Positions 8,444-16,067 are shown, counted from the stretch's first letter. The stretch: DNA of 36,139 bases from Megasphaera sp. (GCA_022649055.1 JALCNL010000013.1:1-36139), one strand, 5' to 3'. A program made the numbers and translations. Notes: generated by a model from the sequence alone, not told the origin.

Positions 8444-9424
8444 ATGATTATCGAATATGCAAAAAAAGTAATGTCCGGGCAGGATATCACACCCCAAGAA
8501 GGGAATGAACTTATCTCTGTTACTGATGAGGACACTCCGTTGTTGCTGGCTATGGCCGACAAAATCCGCCAACATTTTGCAAATAATGAAGTAGACTGTT
8601 GTGCCATCATTAATGGACGTTCGGGAAAATGTTCTGAGAATTGCCGTTTTTGTGCTCAATCCATTCATTACGATACGGGTGCCGCAACCCACAAATTACT
8701 TGATTCCGATATAATTATCAACGCTGCAAGAAAAGCAAAAGACTTGGGAGCTGCCCGCTTCTCTATAGTTACCAGCGGACGTTCTATTTCAGAAGGAGAA
8801 GAATTCAACCAAATTCTCACAACACTGCAGCATATCAAAAACAATGTAAAAATAGAAACCTGCTGCTCTCTAGGTCTTATCAATCTTACACAAGCCAAAG
8901 CACTAAAAACAGTCGGCATTTCCCGATACCATGCCAATATTGAAACCGCACCTTCATATTTTCCCCAAATTTGTACCACTCACACCTTTACAGATAAAGT
9001 ATCCGTCATTCATATTGCACAAAAGGCAGGGCTTCGACTTTGTTCAGGAGGAATATTCGGATTAGGTGAAACACGCAGTCAGCGTATAGAAATGGCTTTT
9101 ACGTTGAAGTCCCTCGGCATTGATTCTATACCTTTAAATATTCTGAACCCTATCATAGGAACCCCTTTTGAAAACAATAAACATCTTGATCCCTGGGAAA
9201 TTCTCCGAGCTTTTGCTGTATTCCGATTCATTCTGCCTTATGCCCTCATCCGCACCGCCGGCGGACGCGAAATAAACCTCCGATCCATGCAGGCTTATGC
9301 CTTAACCGGGGGTTTAAACGGGTTGATGATTGGCGATTATCTGACAACAAAGGGACGCACTATTAGTGAAGACCAACAAATGCTGCGTGATTTAAACCGC
9401 CGTACTGCGGCCCCGCATTTATGA
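8444..9424 (+). CDS. bioB: biotin synthase (probably the anaerobe-type BioB with a non-standard auxiliary cluster)
   Basis: A radical SAM enzyme of 326 residues that inserts sulfur into dethiobiotin. The SAM cluster motif is C63-x3-C67-x2-C70 ('GKCSENCRFCAQS'). Of the E. coli [2Fe-2S] ligands, the equivalents of C128 (C140), C188 (C200, 'LCSGGIFGLGE') and Arg260 (R275, 'GGRE') are present. The position of C97 is Ser107 ('RFSIVTSG'), and extra cysteines occur at C141 and C177 ('ICTTH'). I recall that BioB enzymes from obligate anaerobes can use an auxiliary [4Fe-4S] cluster, which would fit. Start ATG 8444 is preferred; ATG 8432 lies directly against the AAAGGGG site. No bioA, bioD or bioF is nearby, so it may serve precursor salvage. 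It overlaps the convergent kinase by 6 bases. Confidence 0.9.
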   Translation: MIIEYAKKVMSGQDITPQEGNELISVTDEDTPLLLAMADKIRQHFANNEVDCCAIINGRSGKCSENCRFCAQSIHYDTGAATHKLLDSDIIINAARKAKDLGAARFSIVTSGRSISEGEEFNQILTTLQHIKNNVKIETCCSLGLINLTQAKALKTVGISRYHANIETAPSYFPQICTTHTFTDKVSVIHIAQKAGLRLCSGGIFGLGETRSQRIEMAFTLKSLGIDSIPLNILNPIIGTPFENNKHLDPWEILRAFAVFRFILPYALIRTAGGREINLRSMQAYALTGGLNGLMIGDYLTTKGRTISEDQQMLRDLNRRTAAPHL

Positions 9425-10687
9425 AGAAACACACATAGCCGCAGCAACCGCCGCTCCAATAACAGGTCCATCTTTAACAATAAGAGGCTTAACCGGTATC
9501 GGACGAGTCCAGCCTGAATCATCGACAGCTAAGCAGGCACGCATTGCATCTTGGACCATTATAATACTACCCGTGACATTTGCTATTACACTGCCTTCAA
9601 TAGCAAGCGTCTGTTCTGGAATCTCCCCACTCGGATAAAGATATCGCAAAACACCGCTGCATGCAGCGCCCGTTAACTGAGCTGAGCGAATAAAAATACT
9701 AACAGCCATCTCCTTCAGCCGTTCTATATCCCGCTGAATAATAATGCGATGCCATAACCGCCCCATCATAAACCGCAGCTGCTGTACATCCGCGACGTGC
9801 AGCAACGCATTCATTTCCTCTGTCGTACATGCCGGAATGTCCGCGATGTCAAAATAAGTCATCACTGTCCGTCGAAAAACTTCACAAAGATAGCGTCCCG
9901 CTACCATTTTTTCCAAGCAATGATCTCCCGGTTTTTCCGATGCTTTGTCTACTTCCTTATCCCATTTTAATTGTCTTCCGCCATTATAATTCCCTGCTTC
10001 TATATTATAAATATGGGTTGCTGCCGCATCATAAAAACAAATATTAAAACCAGTTCCACAGATAGCCGCTACCTTGGATGCTCCGCCGCGATAAGAAGAT
10101 GCCAAAAGAGCCGCCGTCGTATCATTAATCAAAGCTGCCGGAATGATATCCGTCAATCCTTTCCGCACCAATGCCTGCTGCAATAACTTATTAATATAGC
10201 GGCCTTTCATATGAGGTACTTTGATCTCTTTAGACCATGCCAGAAGCCGGGCATCTCGGATGTGATCCTGGCAAACGGCAAAAGAAAAACTATGCCCCAG
10301 CACATATGTACAATTTGGCAGAGCCACCGTCGCTACACAATCAGCAATAAAATCAAATAAGGTCTCCCTATCTGTATCAGGACTGGTAAAATCATATTGT
10401 CCTATACTCTTCAAAGGCCGTGCTACTTGCTTTTCTATAATATAACACCGTTTTCCTATTAATCGCACACGAGAAGCTCGAATATTTGTGCCGCCCCAAT
10501 CCAACGCCAAGTAGACTCCCTTTTCATATCCCGACGGTAAGCCGATGCACGCATCCAATTTGGAAAGAGAAGAAGGTCGTCCATTCATCGCATCCTGCAG
10601 AGAATGACAAAATTGATCCGAAAATATTTTCAATTGTTCATCATGCCAATAAAATTGTTTTGAAATATGCGTGTATTCTTCACTCAT
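9419..10687 (-). CDS. hexokinase-family (eukaryotic-type fold) sugar kinase
   Basis: A 422-residue kinase of the actin-like ATPase superfamily. The phosphate-1 loop 'LALDWGGTNIRASRV', the sugar-binding/adhesion region 'VLGHSFSFAVCQ', the catalytic-Asp segment 'AALINDTTAALLASSY' and phosphate-2 'AAICGTGFN' match the hexokinase type 1 family found mostly in eukaryotes and sporadically in anaerobic bacteria. This is unlike the ROK or Glk families. The start at 10687 has GGAGG 7 bases upstream; an extension to 10702 would overlap that site. Substrate could be glucose, another hexose or GlcNAc; MupG activity encoded elsewhere in the window would release free GlcNAc inside the cell, but a link is only inference. 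The gene is divergent from the thi operon. Confidence 0.8.
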   Translation of the reverse strand: MSEEYTHISKQFYWHDEQLKIFSDQFCHSLQDAMNGRPSSLSKLDACIGLPSGYEKGVYLALDWGGTNIRASRVRLIGKRCYIIEKQVARPLKSIGQYDFTSPDTDRETLFDFIADCVATVALPNCTYVLGHSFSFAVCQDHIRDARLLAWSKEIKVPHMKGRYINKLLQQALVRKGLTDIIPAALINDTTAALLASSYRGGASKVAAICGTGFNICFYDAAATHIYNIEAGNYNGGRQLKWDKEVDKASEKPGDHCLEKMVAGRYLCEVFRRTVMTYFDIADIPACTTEEMNALLHVADVQQLRFMMGRLWHRIIIQRDIERLKEMAVSIFIRSAQLTGAACSGVLRYLYPSGEIPEQTLAIEGSVIANVTGSIIMVQDAMRACLAVDDSGWTRPIPVKPLIVKDGPVIGAAVAAAMCVSS

Positions 10688-10760
10688 AACGGATACCTCC
10701 AATATGTATATTGTACCATATTCATAAAACGTACGAAATAAATTTTTCCACTATTACTAG

Positions 10761-10788
10761 TTGACTTTTCAGCAAAAAAGGCTATACT
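10761..10788 (+). promoter_or_regulatory. thi operon promoter
   Basis: TTGACT (10761-10766) and TATACT (10783-10788) are spaced by 16 bases, placing the start near 10795. Only about 14 transcribed bases precede the leader hairpin, so there is no space for a TPP riboswitch aptamer between promoter and terminator. Confidence 0.7.
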
Positions 10789-10808
10789 TTTTTTAGAGTG
10801 CTAACTAT

Positions 10809-10870
10809 AAAAGCCGCACGAAGGGGTACACCACCTAGGGTGTAATTCTTCGTGCGGCTTTTATTTTTTT
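10809..10870 (+). terminator. terminator-like leader hairpin (attenuator) before thiS
   Basis: Arms 10809-10823 and 10848-10862 pair perfectly over 15 bp, GC-rich in the middle. They are followed by a run of T (ATTTTTTT), so this is a strong intrinsic terminator. Inside, a GGG/ATT internal loop leads to a second 6-bp stem (TACACC 10827-10832 with GGTGTA 10839-10844) capped by ACCTAG. The thiS ribosome site (GGAGG) follows within 10 bases of the T run. The hairpin lies between promoter and thiS, so it probably controls read-through. The structured apical part may be the sensor or a protein site. No classic TPP-riboswitch sequence is present. Confidence 0.75.
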
Positions 10871-10888
10871 AGAAAGGAGGTCCATATT

Positions 10889-11083
10889 ATGCTTACCATC
10901 AATGGGAAAAAAGTTGCTGCTGACGGTATCACGTTAAACAACTATCTAACACAAGAGGGCTATCGAAAGGAACGAGTCGCAGTTGAACTTAACGGTTCCA
11001 TCATACCGCGCAGTGCCTATGCTCAAACGCGCCTCATCGATAACGACAAAATAGAAATCGTGCAATTTGTTGGCGGCGGCTGA
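10889..11083 (+). CDS. thiS: sulfur carrier protein ThiS
   Basis: A 64-residue ubiquitin-like protein ('MLTINGKKVAADGITLNNYL') ending in GGG. The C-terminal glycine is adenylylated by ThiF and then carries the thiocarboxylate sulfur used by ThiG. The ribosome site GGAGG is at 10877-10880. It is the first gene of thiS-thiG-thiH-thiF. Confidence 0.95.
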   Translation: MLTINGKKVAADGITLNNYLTQEGYRKERVAVELNGSIIPRSAYAQTRLIDNDKIEIVQFVGGG

Positions 11084-11134
11084 CCCATCATCTAAAAGAC
11101 AGTTGTACCTTATAAAAAACAAGGAGTGGTTATA

Positions 11135-11905
11135 ATGGAAACAAACGATACATTCGTATTAGGCGGTCATGAATTTTCATCTCGTTTTATTTTAGGTTCA
11201 GGTAAGTATAATGTAGATTTAATTAAAGCGGCTGTCGAACAAGCTGGTGCAGAAATCATTACGATGGCCTTGCGGCGTGTCGAAGCCGGTCAAAAAGATA
11301 ACATTCTCGATTACATTCCTAAAAAAATAACACTGCTGCCAAATACGTCTAGTGCCCGTACTGCCGAAGAATCAATTCGCATTGCCCATCTTTCCCGAGA
11401 ACTTGGTTGCGGAGATTTTATCAAAATCGAGGTTATGCGTGACACAAAATACCTGCTCCCCGACAATGCCGAAACCATCAAGGCAACAGAGCAGCTTGCC
11501 AAAGAAGGATTCATCGTATTGCCTTACATGTACCCGGATTTATATGCGGCTCGTTCTCTCCGTGATGCCGGTGCTGCCGCAATTATGCCCCTTGCTTCGC
11601 CGATTGGCACAAATAAGGGACTTTCTACTCGTGATTTCATTCAAATTCTCATTGATGAAATAGATTTGCCAATCATTATCGATGCAGGTATCGGCCGTCC
11701 TTCCCAAGCCTGCGAAGCCATGGAAATGGGCGCTTCGGCAATTATGGCCAACACCGCGCTTGCCACAGCTGGTAATATACCGCTTATGGCAAAAGCATTC
11801 CGCCAGGCTATCGAAGCAGGCCGAGCAGCTTATCTATCTGGACTTGGCAGGGTTCGTGAAACGGCATCTGCATCAGATCCGCTTACAGGCTTTTTAGGAG
11901 ATTAA
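11135..11905 (+). CDS. thiG: thiazole synthase ThiG
   Basis: A 256-residue TIM-barrel enzyme that condenses 1-deoxy-xylulose 5-phosphate, dehydroglycine and ThiS-thiocarboxylate into the thiazole phosphate. Recognised by '[12 protein letters not shown]' near the N-terminus, the Schiff-base lysine in '[10 protein letters not shown]', '[20 protein letters not shown]', '[15 protein letters not shown]' and '[20 protein letters not shown]'. Start ATG 11135 has AAGGAG 8 bases upstream; GTG at 11126 would overlap that site. It lies between thiS and thiH, whose product supplies dehydroglycine. Confidence 0.97.
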   Translation: METNDTFVLGGHEFSSRFILGSGKYNVDLIKAAVEQAGAEIITMALRRVEAGQKDNILDYIPKKITLLPNTSSARTAEESIRIAHLSRELGCGDFIKIEVMRDTKYLLPDNAETIKATEQLAKEGFIVLPYMYPDLYAARSLRDAGAAAIMPLASPIGTNKGLSTRDFIQILIDEIDLPIIIDAGIGRPSQACEAMEMGASAIMANTALATAGNIPLMAKAFRQAIEAGRAAYLSGLGRVRETASASDPLTGFLGD

Positions 11906-11916
11906 GGGGTGTTATA

Positions 11917-13077
11917 ATGGAAGAAAAACGTATCGATCACATGAAATATTTACCGGATATGGAAATTATCGACTCTACTATGCTGGAAGATGTACTGCAA
12001 TATCACGATGCATTTCGCAATGAAGACTTTACCTCGAAAAATGTAAAAAAAGCTCTTGCCAAAACCCATTTGGAACCTCAGGATTTTATGGCCCTTCTTT
12101 CTACGGCAGCTTTGCCTTTTCTGGAGGAAATAGCTCAAAAGGCACACACCGTAACGCGTCGTCATTTTGGTAACTCCATTAACTTATTTACACCTATCTA
12201 TTTTGCGAATTATTGTGAAAATTACTGTATTTACTGCGGTTTCAATTCTCATAACAAAATTCAGCGTGCTAAGTTATCTGATGTTGAACTTCGTCAAGAA
12301 TGCACAAATATTGCTAAAACCGGATTGGAAGAAGTGCTTATGTTAACCGGTGAAAGCCGTCATATGTCCGATGTAGCGTATATCGGTAATGCCATTAAAA
12401 TTGCCAGGGAATATTTCCGTATTGTAGGTGTGGAAATTTATCCGGTAAATGTAGATGAATACAAATATTTACACGAATGCGGCGCAGACTATGTCACAGT
12501 ATTTCAAGAAACGTATAATTCTGACAAATACGAAACACTTCATCTCGCCGGTCACAAACGTATTTTTCCTTATCGTTTTTATTCTCAGGAAAGAGCTATT
12601 TTAGGCGGCATGAGAGGGGTTGGTTTCGCAGCACTCTTAGGACTTGATGATTATCAAAAAGATGCCGTTGCTACCGGTATGCATGCCTGGCTTATACAAA
12701 AAAAATATCCTCATGCAGAAATCTCGTTGTCATGTCCGCGCCTTCGCCCTATTATTAATAATGATAAAATAAATCCAAAAGACGTACATGAAAAGCAGTT
12801 GGTCCAGATAATTTGTGCCTATCGTTTATTTATGCCATACGCCAGCATCGTTGTTTCCAGCAGAGAAAGTCCTTATTTCCGCAACAATATTATCAAAATC
12901 GCTGCTACAAAAATATCTGCCGGAGTATGTACTGGTATAGGCGGCCATATAATAGAAGATGAACAAAAAGGCGATGAACAGTTTGAAATCAGCGACACCC
13001 GCTCTTTCGACGAAATTTATGCTGCTGTTAAATCAGAACATCTCCAGCCTGTGACCAGTGAATACATTTATTTATAA
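11917..13077 (+). CDS. thiH: 2-iminoacetate (dehydroglycine) synthase ThiH, radical SAM
   Basis: A 386-residue radical SAM tyrosine lyase. The cluster motif C-x3-C-x2-C appears in 'YCENYCIYCGFNSHN', and the C-terminal 'VVSSRESPYFRNNII' segment is typical of ThiH. It cleaves tyrosine to dehydroglycine and p-cresol and supplies dehydroglycine to ThiG. Aerobes use the oxidase ThiO instead, so ThiH fits an anaerobic lifestyle. The start at 11917 follows AAGGGG and lies 11 bases after the thiG stop. Confidence 0.96.
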   Translation: MEEKRIDHMKYLPDMEIIDSTMLEDVLQYHDAFRNEDFTSKNVKKALAKTHLEPQDFMALLSTAALPFLEEIAQKAHTVTRRHFGNSINLFTPIYFANYCENYCIYCGFNSHNKIQRAKLSDVELRQECTNIAKTGLEEVLMLTGESRHMSDVAYIGNAIKIAREYFRIVGVEIYPVNVDEYKYLHECGADYVTVFQETYNSDKYETLHLAGHKRIFPYRFYSQERAILGGMRGVGFAALLGLDDYQKDAVATGMHAWLIQKKYPHAEISLSCPRLRPIINNDKINPKDVHEKQLVQIICAYRLFMPYASIVVSSRESPYFRNNIIKIAATKISAGVCTGIGGHIIEDEQKGDEQFEISDTRSFDEIYAAVKSEHLQPVTSEYIYL

Positions 13078-13089
13078 GCAGGGTATGTC

Positions 13090-13908
13090 ATGACAAAAAA
13101 AATAAATATAAACGGACAGACACAAACAACAGAATTTCTGTTTCTCCAAGACTTGCACCATCATTGCTTTCCTTCGGCAGATCTATCAATTTTAAACGGA
13201 TATGCCACTACTGAAAACTTACCGTTGCAAACAGGTGATGACATTTATTTTATCGAAAAAAACAAATTGCCATCCCGTGCATCATTAGAAGCAATGATGT
13301 GTTCCCGTCATACTCCTCATGTTCACGAGAAAGTAAAGCAAGGAAAAGTTGCCATTGCCGGACTTGGCGGTCTCGGTTCTCATGCTGCTATTTTTTTAGC
13401 ACGCACCGGGGTAGGCTCACTGCATCTTGTAGACTTTGATACTGTCGATGTCAGCAATTTAAATCGACAAGCTTATCGGATCAACGATTTAGGTAAACAA
13501 AAAACGGCTGCCCTAGCTGCGCAGATTGCAGAAATAAACCCATTTATTCATGTACATACAAACTGTGTCAAAGTGACCAGCGAAAATGCCGCTTCTCTTT
13601 TTGCAGATGATTGCATCATCTGTGAAGCCTTTGATAATCCTGCTGCCAAAGCGATGCTTATTAATACAATAGTAACACAGTGTCCCAAAAAATATATTGT
13701 ATCTGCCTCTGGTATGGCAGGTTACGGAAACAGTAACGATATTCAAACACGAAAAATCACAGACCACTTTTATCTTTGTGGTGACGGCACCCAAGGTGCC
13801 ATACCCGGGCGGGGTCTTATGGCCCCCCGGGTCGCTATTTGTTCCGCCCACGAAGCTAACCTGATTGTAAAACTTCTGGTAGATATTTTACCAGATGCCG
13901 CACGTTAG
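13090..13908 (+). CDS. thiF: ThiS adenylyltransferase ThiF with N-terminal ThiS-like domain
   Basis: A 272-residue E1-like protein. Residues 1 to about 60 resemble a ThiS/ubiquitin fold ('MTKKININGQTQTTEFLF', 'ENLPLQTGDDIYFIEKN') but lack the terminal GG. Residues from about 80 form the ThiF nucleotide-binding domain ('VAIAGLGGLGSHAAIFLART', 'LVDFDTVDVSNLNRQAY'). This fused layout is the ThiF variant seen in clostridia and relatives. The zinc CxxC pairs of E. coli ThiF are not evident, as usual in this variant. It starts 12 bases after thiH and probably ends the core thi operon. Confidence 0.9.
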   Translation: MTKKININGQTQTTEFLFLQDLHHHCFPSADLSILNGYATTENLPLQTGDDIYFIEKNKLPSRASLEAMMCSRHTPHVHEKVKQGKVAIAGLGGLGSHAAIFLARTGVGSLHLVDFDTVDVSNLNRQAYRINDLGKQKTAALAAQIAEINPFIHVHTNCVKVTSENAASLFADDCIICEAFDNPAAKAMLINTIVTQCPKKYIVSASGMAGYGNSNDIQTRKITDHFYLCGDGTQGAIPGRGLMAPRVAICSAHEANLIVKLLVDILPDAAR

Positions 13909-13916
13909 TCTATACA

Positions 13917-13945
13917 TTGACTCACCTATGATATTAAGGTATAGT
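13917..13945 (+). promoter_or_regulatory. internal promoter upstream of tenI
   Basis: TTGACT (13917-13922), 17 bases, TATAGT (13940-13945). It lies in the 78-base gap after thiF, so tenI can be transcribed independently of the attenuated thi leader. Near-symmetric ACCT (13924-13927) and AGGT (13937-13940) lie between the two boxes. Confidence 0.55.
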
Positions 13946-13986
13946 ATTATATATAAAATAAACTTGCAATGAACAGGTGATATAAC

Positions 13987-14580
13987 GTGCAAAATATACT
14001 TGCTATAACAAACCGCACATTAGCTCCCAACAACTATTGGGAACAATTAGAAAAAATAGCCGCATCGGATGTAAACACCTTGATTCTGAGAGAAAAAACA
14101 CTAAGTGAAGAGGATTACATGACATATGCCCGGCAAGCATTGCAAATCTGCAATGCTCACGGAAAGACGTGCATTCTCCATCACTTTGGGAAAACAGCTA
14201 TTCAGCTTCATGTTCCACGATTTCAATGTTCCTTGTCCTATCTACGGATTCATTCTTCTATTTGTTATTTTATGACTACCTTAGGCGTTTCTGTGCATAC
14301 GGCAAAAGAAGCAAGAGAAGCAGAAGAACTGGGGGCTACCTACATCATGGCCAGCCACATATTTGAGACAAATTGCAAGCCTGATTCCCCTGCCATCGGA
14401 GTCAGCGAACTAAAAAATATTTGTAATGCTGTTTCCATTCCGGTATATGCCTTAGGCGGGATTACTGAAAAAAATATTGCTGCACTGAACGCTCTTCCTA
14501 TTTCAGGTATAGCGCTTATGTCCAGCTTAATGACTTGCTCCGATATACCGGCATATTTAAAACAGCTGGACAATAACTAA
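13987..14580 (+). CDS. tenI: TenI-like thiazole tautomerase (ThiE/TenI family)
   Basis: A 197-residue TIM-barrel protein, starting with GTG at 13987. It has the family's 'LILREKTLSEEDY', 'LGVSVHTAKEAREAEELGA' (the GxSxH motif) and 'ALGGITEKN' segments. The stretch 'ASHIFETNCKPDSPAIG' resembles TenI (HVFETDCK) rather than the phosphate-binding GPIFPTxTK of ThiE. TenI converts the ThiG product to the aromatic carboxythiazole phosphate. The position behind thiSGHF fits that role. A residual ThiE activity cannot be excluded by eye. Confidence 0.75.
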   Translation: MQNILAITNRTLAPNNYWEQLEKIAASDVNTLILREKTLSEEDYMTYARQALQICNAHGKTCILHHFGKTAIQLHVPRFQCSLSYLRIHSSICYFMTTLGVSVHTAKEAREAEELGATYIMASHIFETNCKPDSPAIGVSELKNICNAVSIPVYALGGITEKNIAALNALPISGIALMSSLMTCSDIPAYLKQLDNN

Positions 14581-14615
14581 CTACTTGTATAGCCATTCTA
14601 AAAAGGAGCCTTCGT

Positions 14616-15140
14616 ATGAAGCAAGCTTATATTATAATAGACATGCAGAATGATTTTATTACAGGTACGCTGGGATCGACCTCGGCACAACGTATTGTTC
14701 CCCGCATCGAAGAGGAAATTATCAAAGTAAAGAAAAATGCAGCCGATACGACAGAACTCATTTTCACACAAGATACACACGATGAACGGTATTTGGACAC
14801 ACAAGAAGGAAAAAATCTCCCCATACAACACTGTCAAAAGAATAGTCATGGTTGGAATATTTGCCGCGATCTTCTACCTTATACACTGGATGCTGTTGTT
14901 TTAGAAAAATCCACATTTGGATGCACTGCACTCATAGAAGCGGCAGCGCCTTATGATACACTGGTCCTTATGGGGCTTTGTACAGATATTTGCATCATTT
15001 CCAATGCACTGCTGCTTAAAGCTTTTTATCCCGAAAAAAACATTATAGTGTACAGCAGCTGCTGTGCCGGAAGTACGGAAGAAGCACATCAAACGGCGCT
15101 AACTGCCATGCAGGCCTGTCAAATCCACATAATACGATAA
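14616..15140 (+). CDS. isochorismatase-like cysteine hydrolase (nicotinamidase-related)
   Basis: A 174-residue hydrolase with the expected catalytic triad: Asp in 'YIIIDMQNDFITG', Lys in 'AVVLEKSTFG' and Cys in 'LMGLCTDICIISNAL'. The segment 'FTQDTHDERYLDTQEGKNLP' is common to a Firmicute branch related to nicotinamidase (PncA). By family it cleaves an amide such as nicotinamide; the substrate is not fixed by sequence. AGGAG precedes ATG 14616, which follows tenI by 35 bases, so it may be co-transcribed. Confidence 0.85.
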   Translation: MKQAYIIIDMQNDFITGTLGSTSAQRIVPRIEEEIIKVKKNAADTTELIFTQDTHDERYLDTQEGKNLPIQHCQKNSHGWNICRDLLPYTLDAVVLEKSTFGCTALIEAAAPYDTLVLMGLCTDICIISNALLLKAFYPEKNIIVYSSCCAGSTEEAHQTALTAMQACQIHIIR

Positions 15141-15180
15141 ATAAATCACTCTGTACAAACATAAAAACCCAGAATAGGTT

Positions 15181-15223
15181 GTACCCCCATATGCTATTTT
15201 TTTGATTAACTATATAGGGGTAC
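15181..15223. repeat. imperfect 12-bp inverted repeat in a non-coding gap
   Basis: Arms 15181-15192 (GTACCCCCATAT) and 15212-15223 (ATATAGGGGTAC) pair with one mismatch around a 19-base T-rich loop. No T run follows directly, so it is not a classic terminator. It may end the upstream transcript or be an operator. The rest of 15141-15329 shows no gene; an isolated TATAAT is at 15251-15256. Confidence 0.55.
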
Positions 15224-15329
15224 TTCAATATTACTGGCTTTTTAGTACTGTATAATAAAAAATCCACAAGCATAAACCAAACCAACATTACGTCAACGCT
15301 ATGTCCATCTTCTATGCATATAACTCATA

Positions 15330-15386
15330 TTATCATATCATTTTGTGAAATAATATTGTATTTTATTTCACAAAATGATATGATAA
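15330..15386. promoter_or_regulatory. perfect 24-bp inverted repeat containing the promoter of the outer-membrane protein gene
   Basis: Arms 15330-15353 and 15363-15386 are exact reverse complements, separated by 9 bases. A promoter fits inside: TTGTAT (15356-15361, in the spacer) and TATGAT (15379-15384, in the right arm), 17 bases apart, pointing to the gene at 15432. Transcription would start just after the repeat, so the repeat acts as DNA, not RNA, for this transcript. A dimeric or tetrameric repressor, or a metal regulator such as Fur, could bind here. The regulator is not identified. Confidence 0.6.
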
Positions 15387-15431
15387 CTTATGTTTATAAA
15401 AGTTCTTATACCGAGAAAGGGATGTAAAAAC

Positions 15432-16067
15432 ATGAAAAATAAATCTTTAGTATTAACGGCTATGCTAGCAACATGTATTACTTCTTTTGCCTTTGCAGCC
15501 CCACAGACACAATGGGACAAAGGAGAAACTCAAATTGATTTAGGTGTTTGGAATGCGAAAGCTGAATCCGGCGGTTCTACGGGCAGTAAGTGGAATGTAA
15601 ACGGCGGTGCAACCTACGGCTTAACCAACCAATGGGCCGTACAATATGAATACACCGGTTTAAAAACAAAGCATGACAGTACTACCGGAAATTCGCAGGA
15701 AATAAATGCCGTATATTCTCTTAACAAAAATGTTGCCGTGTATGGCGGTTGGAACCGCATTAAAAATTCGTTTAATAATACCGGAATTAATGAAGGTGTC
15801 AGCAATTATAACTGCACAAATAACGTACTGCAATTAGGTGTTATTGCAAAAAAATCTATTGGAAATAATTTTGATGTGTACGCTAAAGGCGCTTTGGGAA
15901 CAAAAAAGACTTCCTTGTGGGAAGCCGGCATCAATTATGCTGTATCTAAAAATCTGGACGTCAACGCGGGATATCGGTATGTCAATACGGAAATTAATGA
16001 CGATATCAATCTTACCTATAAAGGTGCTATCATCGGTGCCTCCTATCGCTTAGGGAGCGGCAAATAA
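15432..16067 (+). CDS. outer-membrane beta-barrel protein (small porin/opacity-like)
   Basis: A 211-residue exported protein. The signal peptide is MKNKSLVLTAML...FAFA, with cleavage after residue 22 (AFA|APQ); the Cys at 15 is not a lipobox. The mature part alternates polar and aromatic residues in short Gly/Asn-rich strands ('WAVQYEYTGLKTKHD', 'NVAVYGGWNRIKN', 'FDVYAKGALGTKK', 'LDVNAGYRYVNTEI'), as in 8-stranded barrels, and ends '...GASYRLGSGK'. There is no SLH domain, unlike the large Negativicutes porins. The start is ATG 15432, after AAAGGG. It stands alone between a palindromic promoter region and a strong terminator. This is direct evidence for an outer membrane. Ligand or function unknown. 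Confidence 0.8.
   Translation: MKNKSLVLTAMLATCITSFAFAAPQTQWDKGETQIDLGVWNAKAESGGSTGSKWNVNGGATYGLTNQWAVQYEYTGLKTKHDSTTGNSQEINAVYSLNKNVAVYGGWNRIKNSFNNTGINEGVSNYNCTNNVLQLGVIAKKSIGNNFDVYAKGALGTKKTSLWEAGINYAVSKNLDVNAGYRYVNTEINDDINLTYKGAIIGASYRLGSGK

Noticed and set aside
10795-10888. TPP riboswitch upstream of thiS
   Set aside because: The CTGAGA and other core segments are absent, and only about 14 bases separate the start site from the terminator stem.
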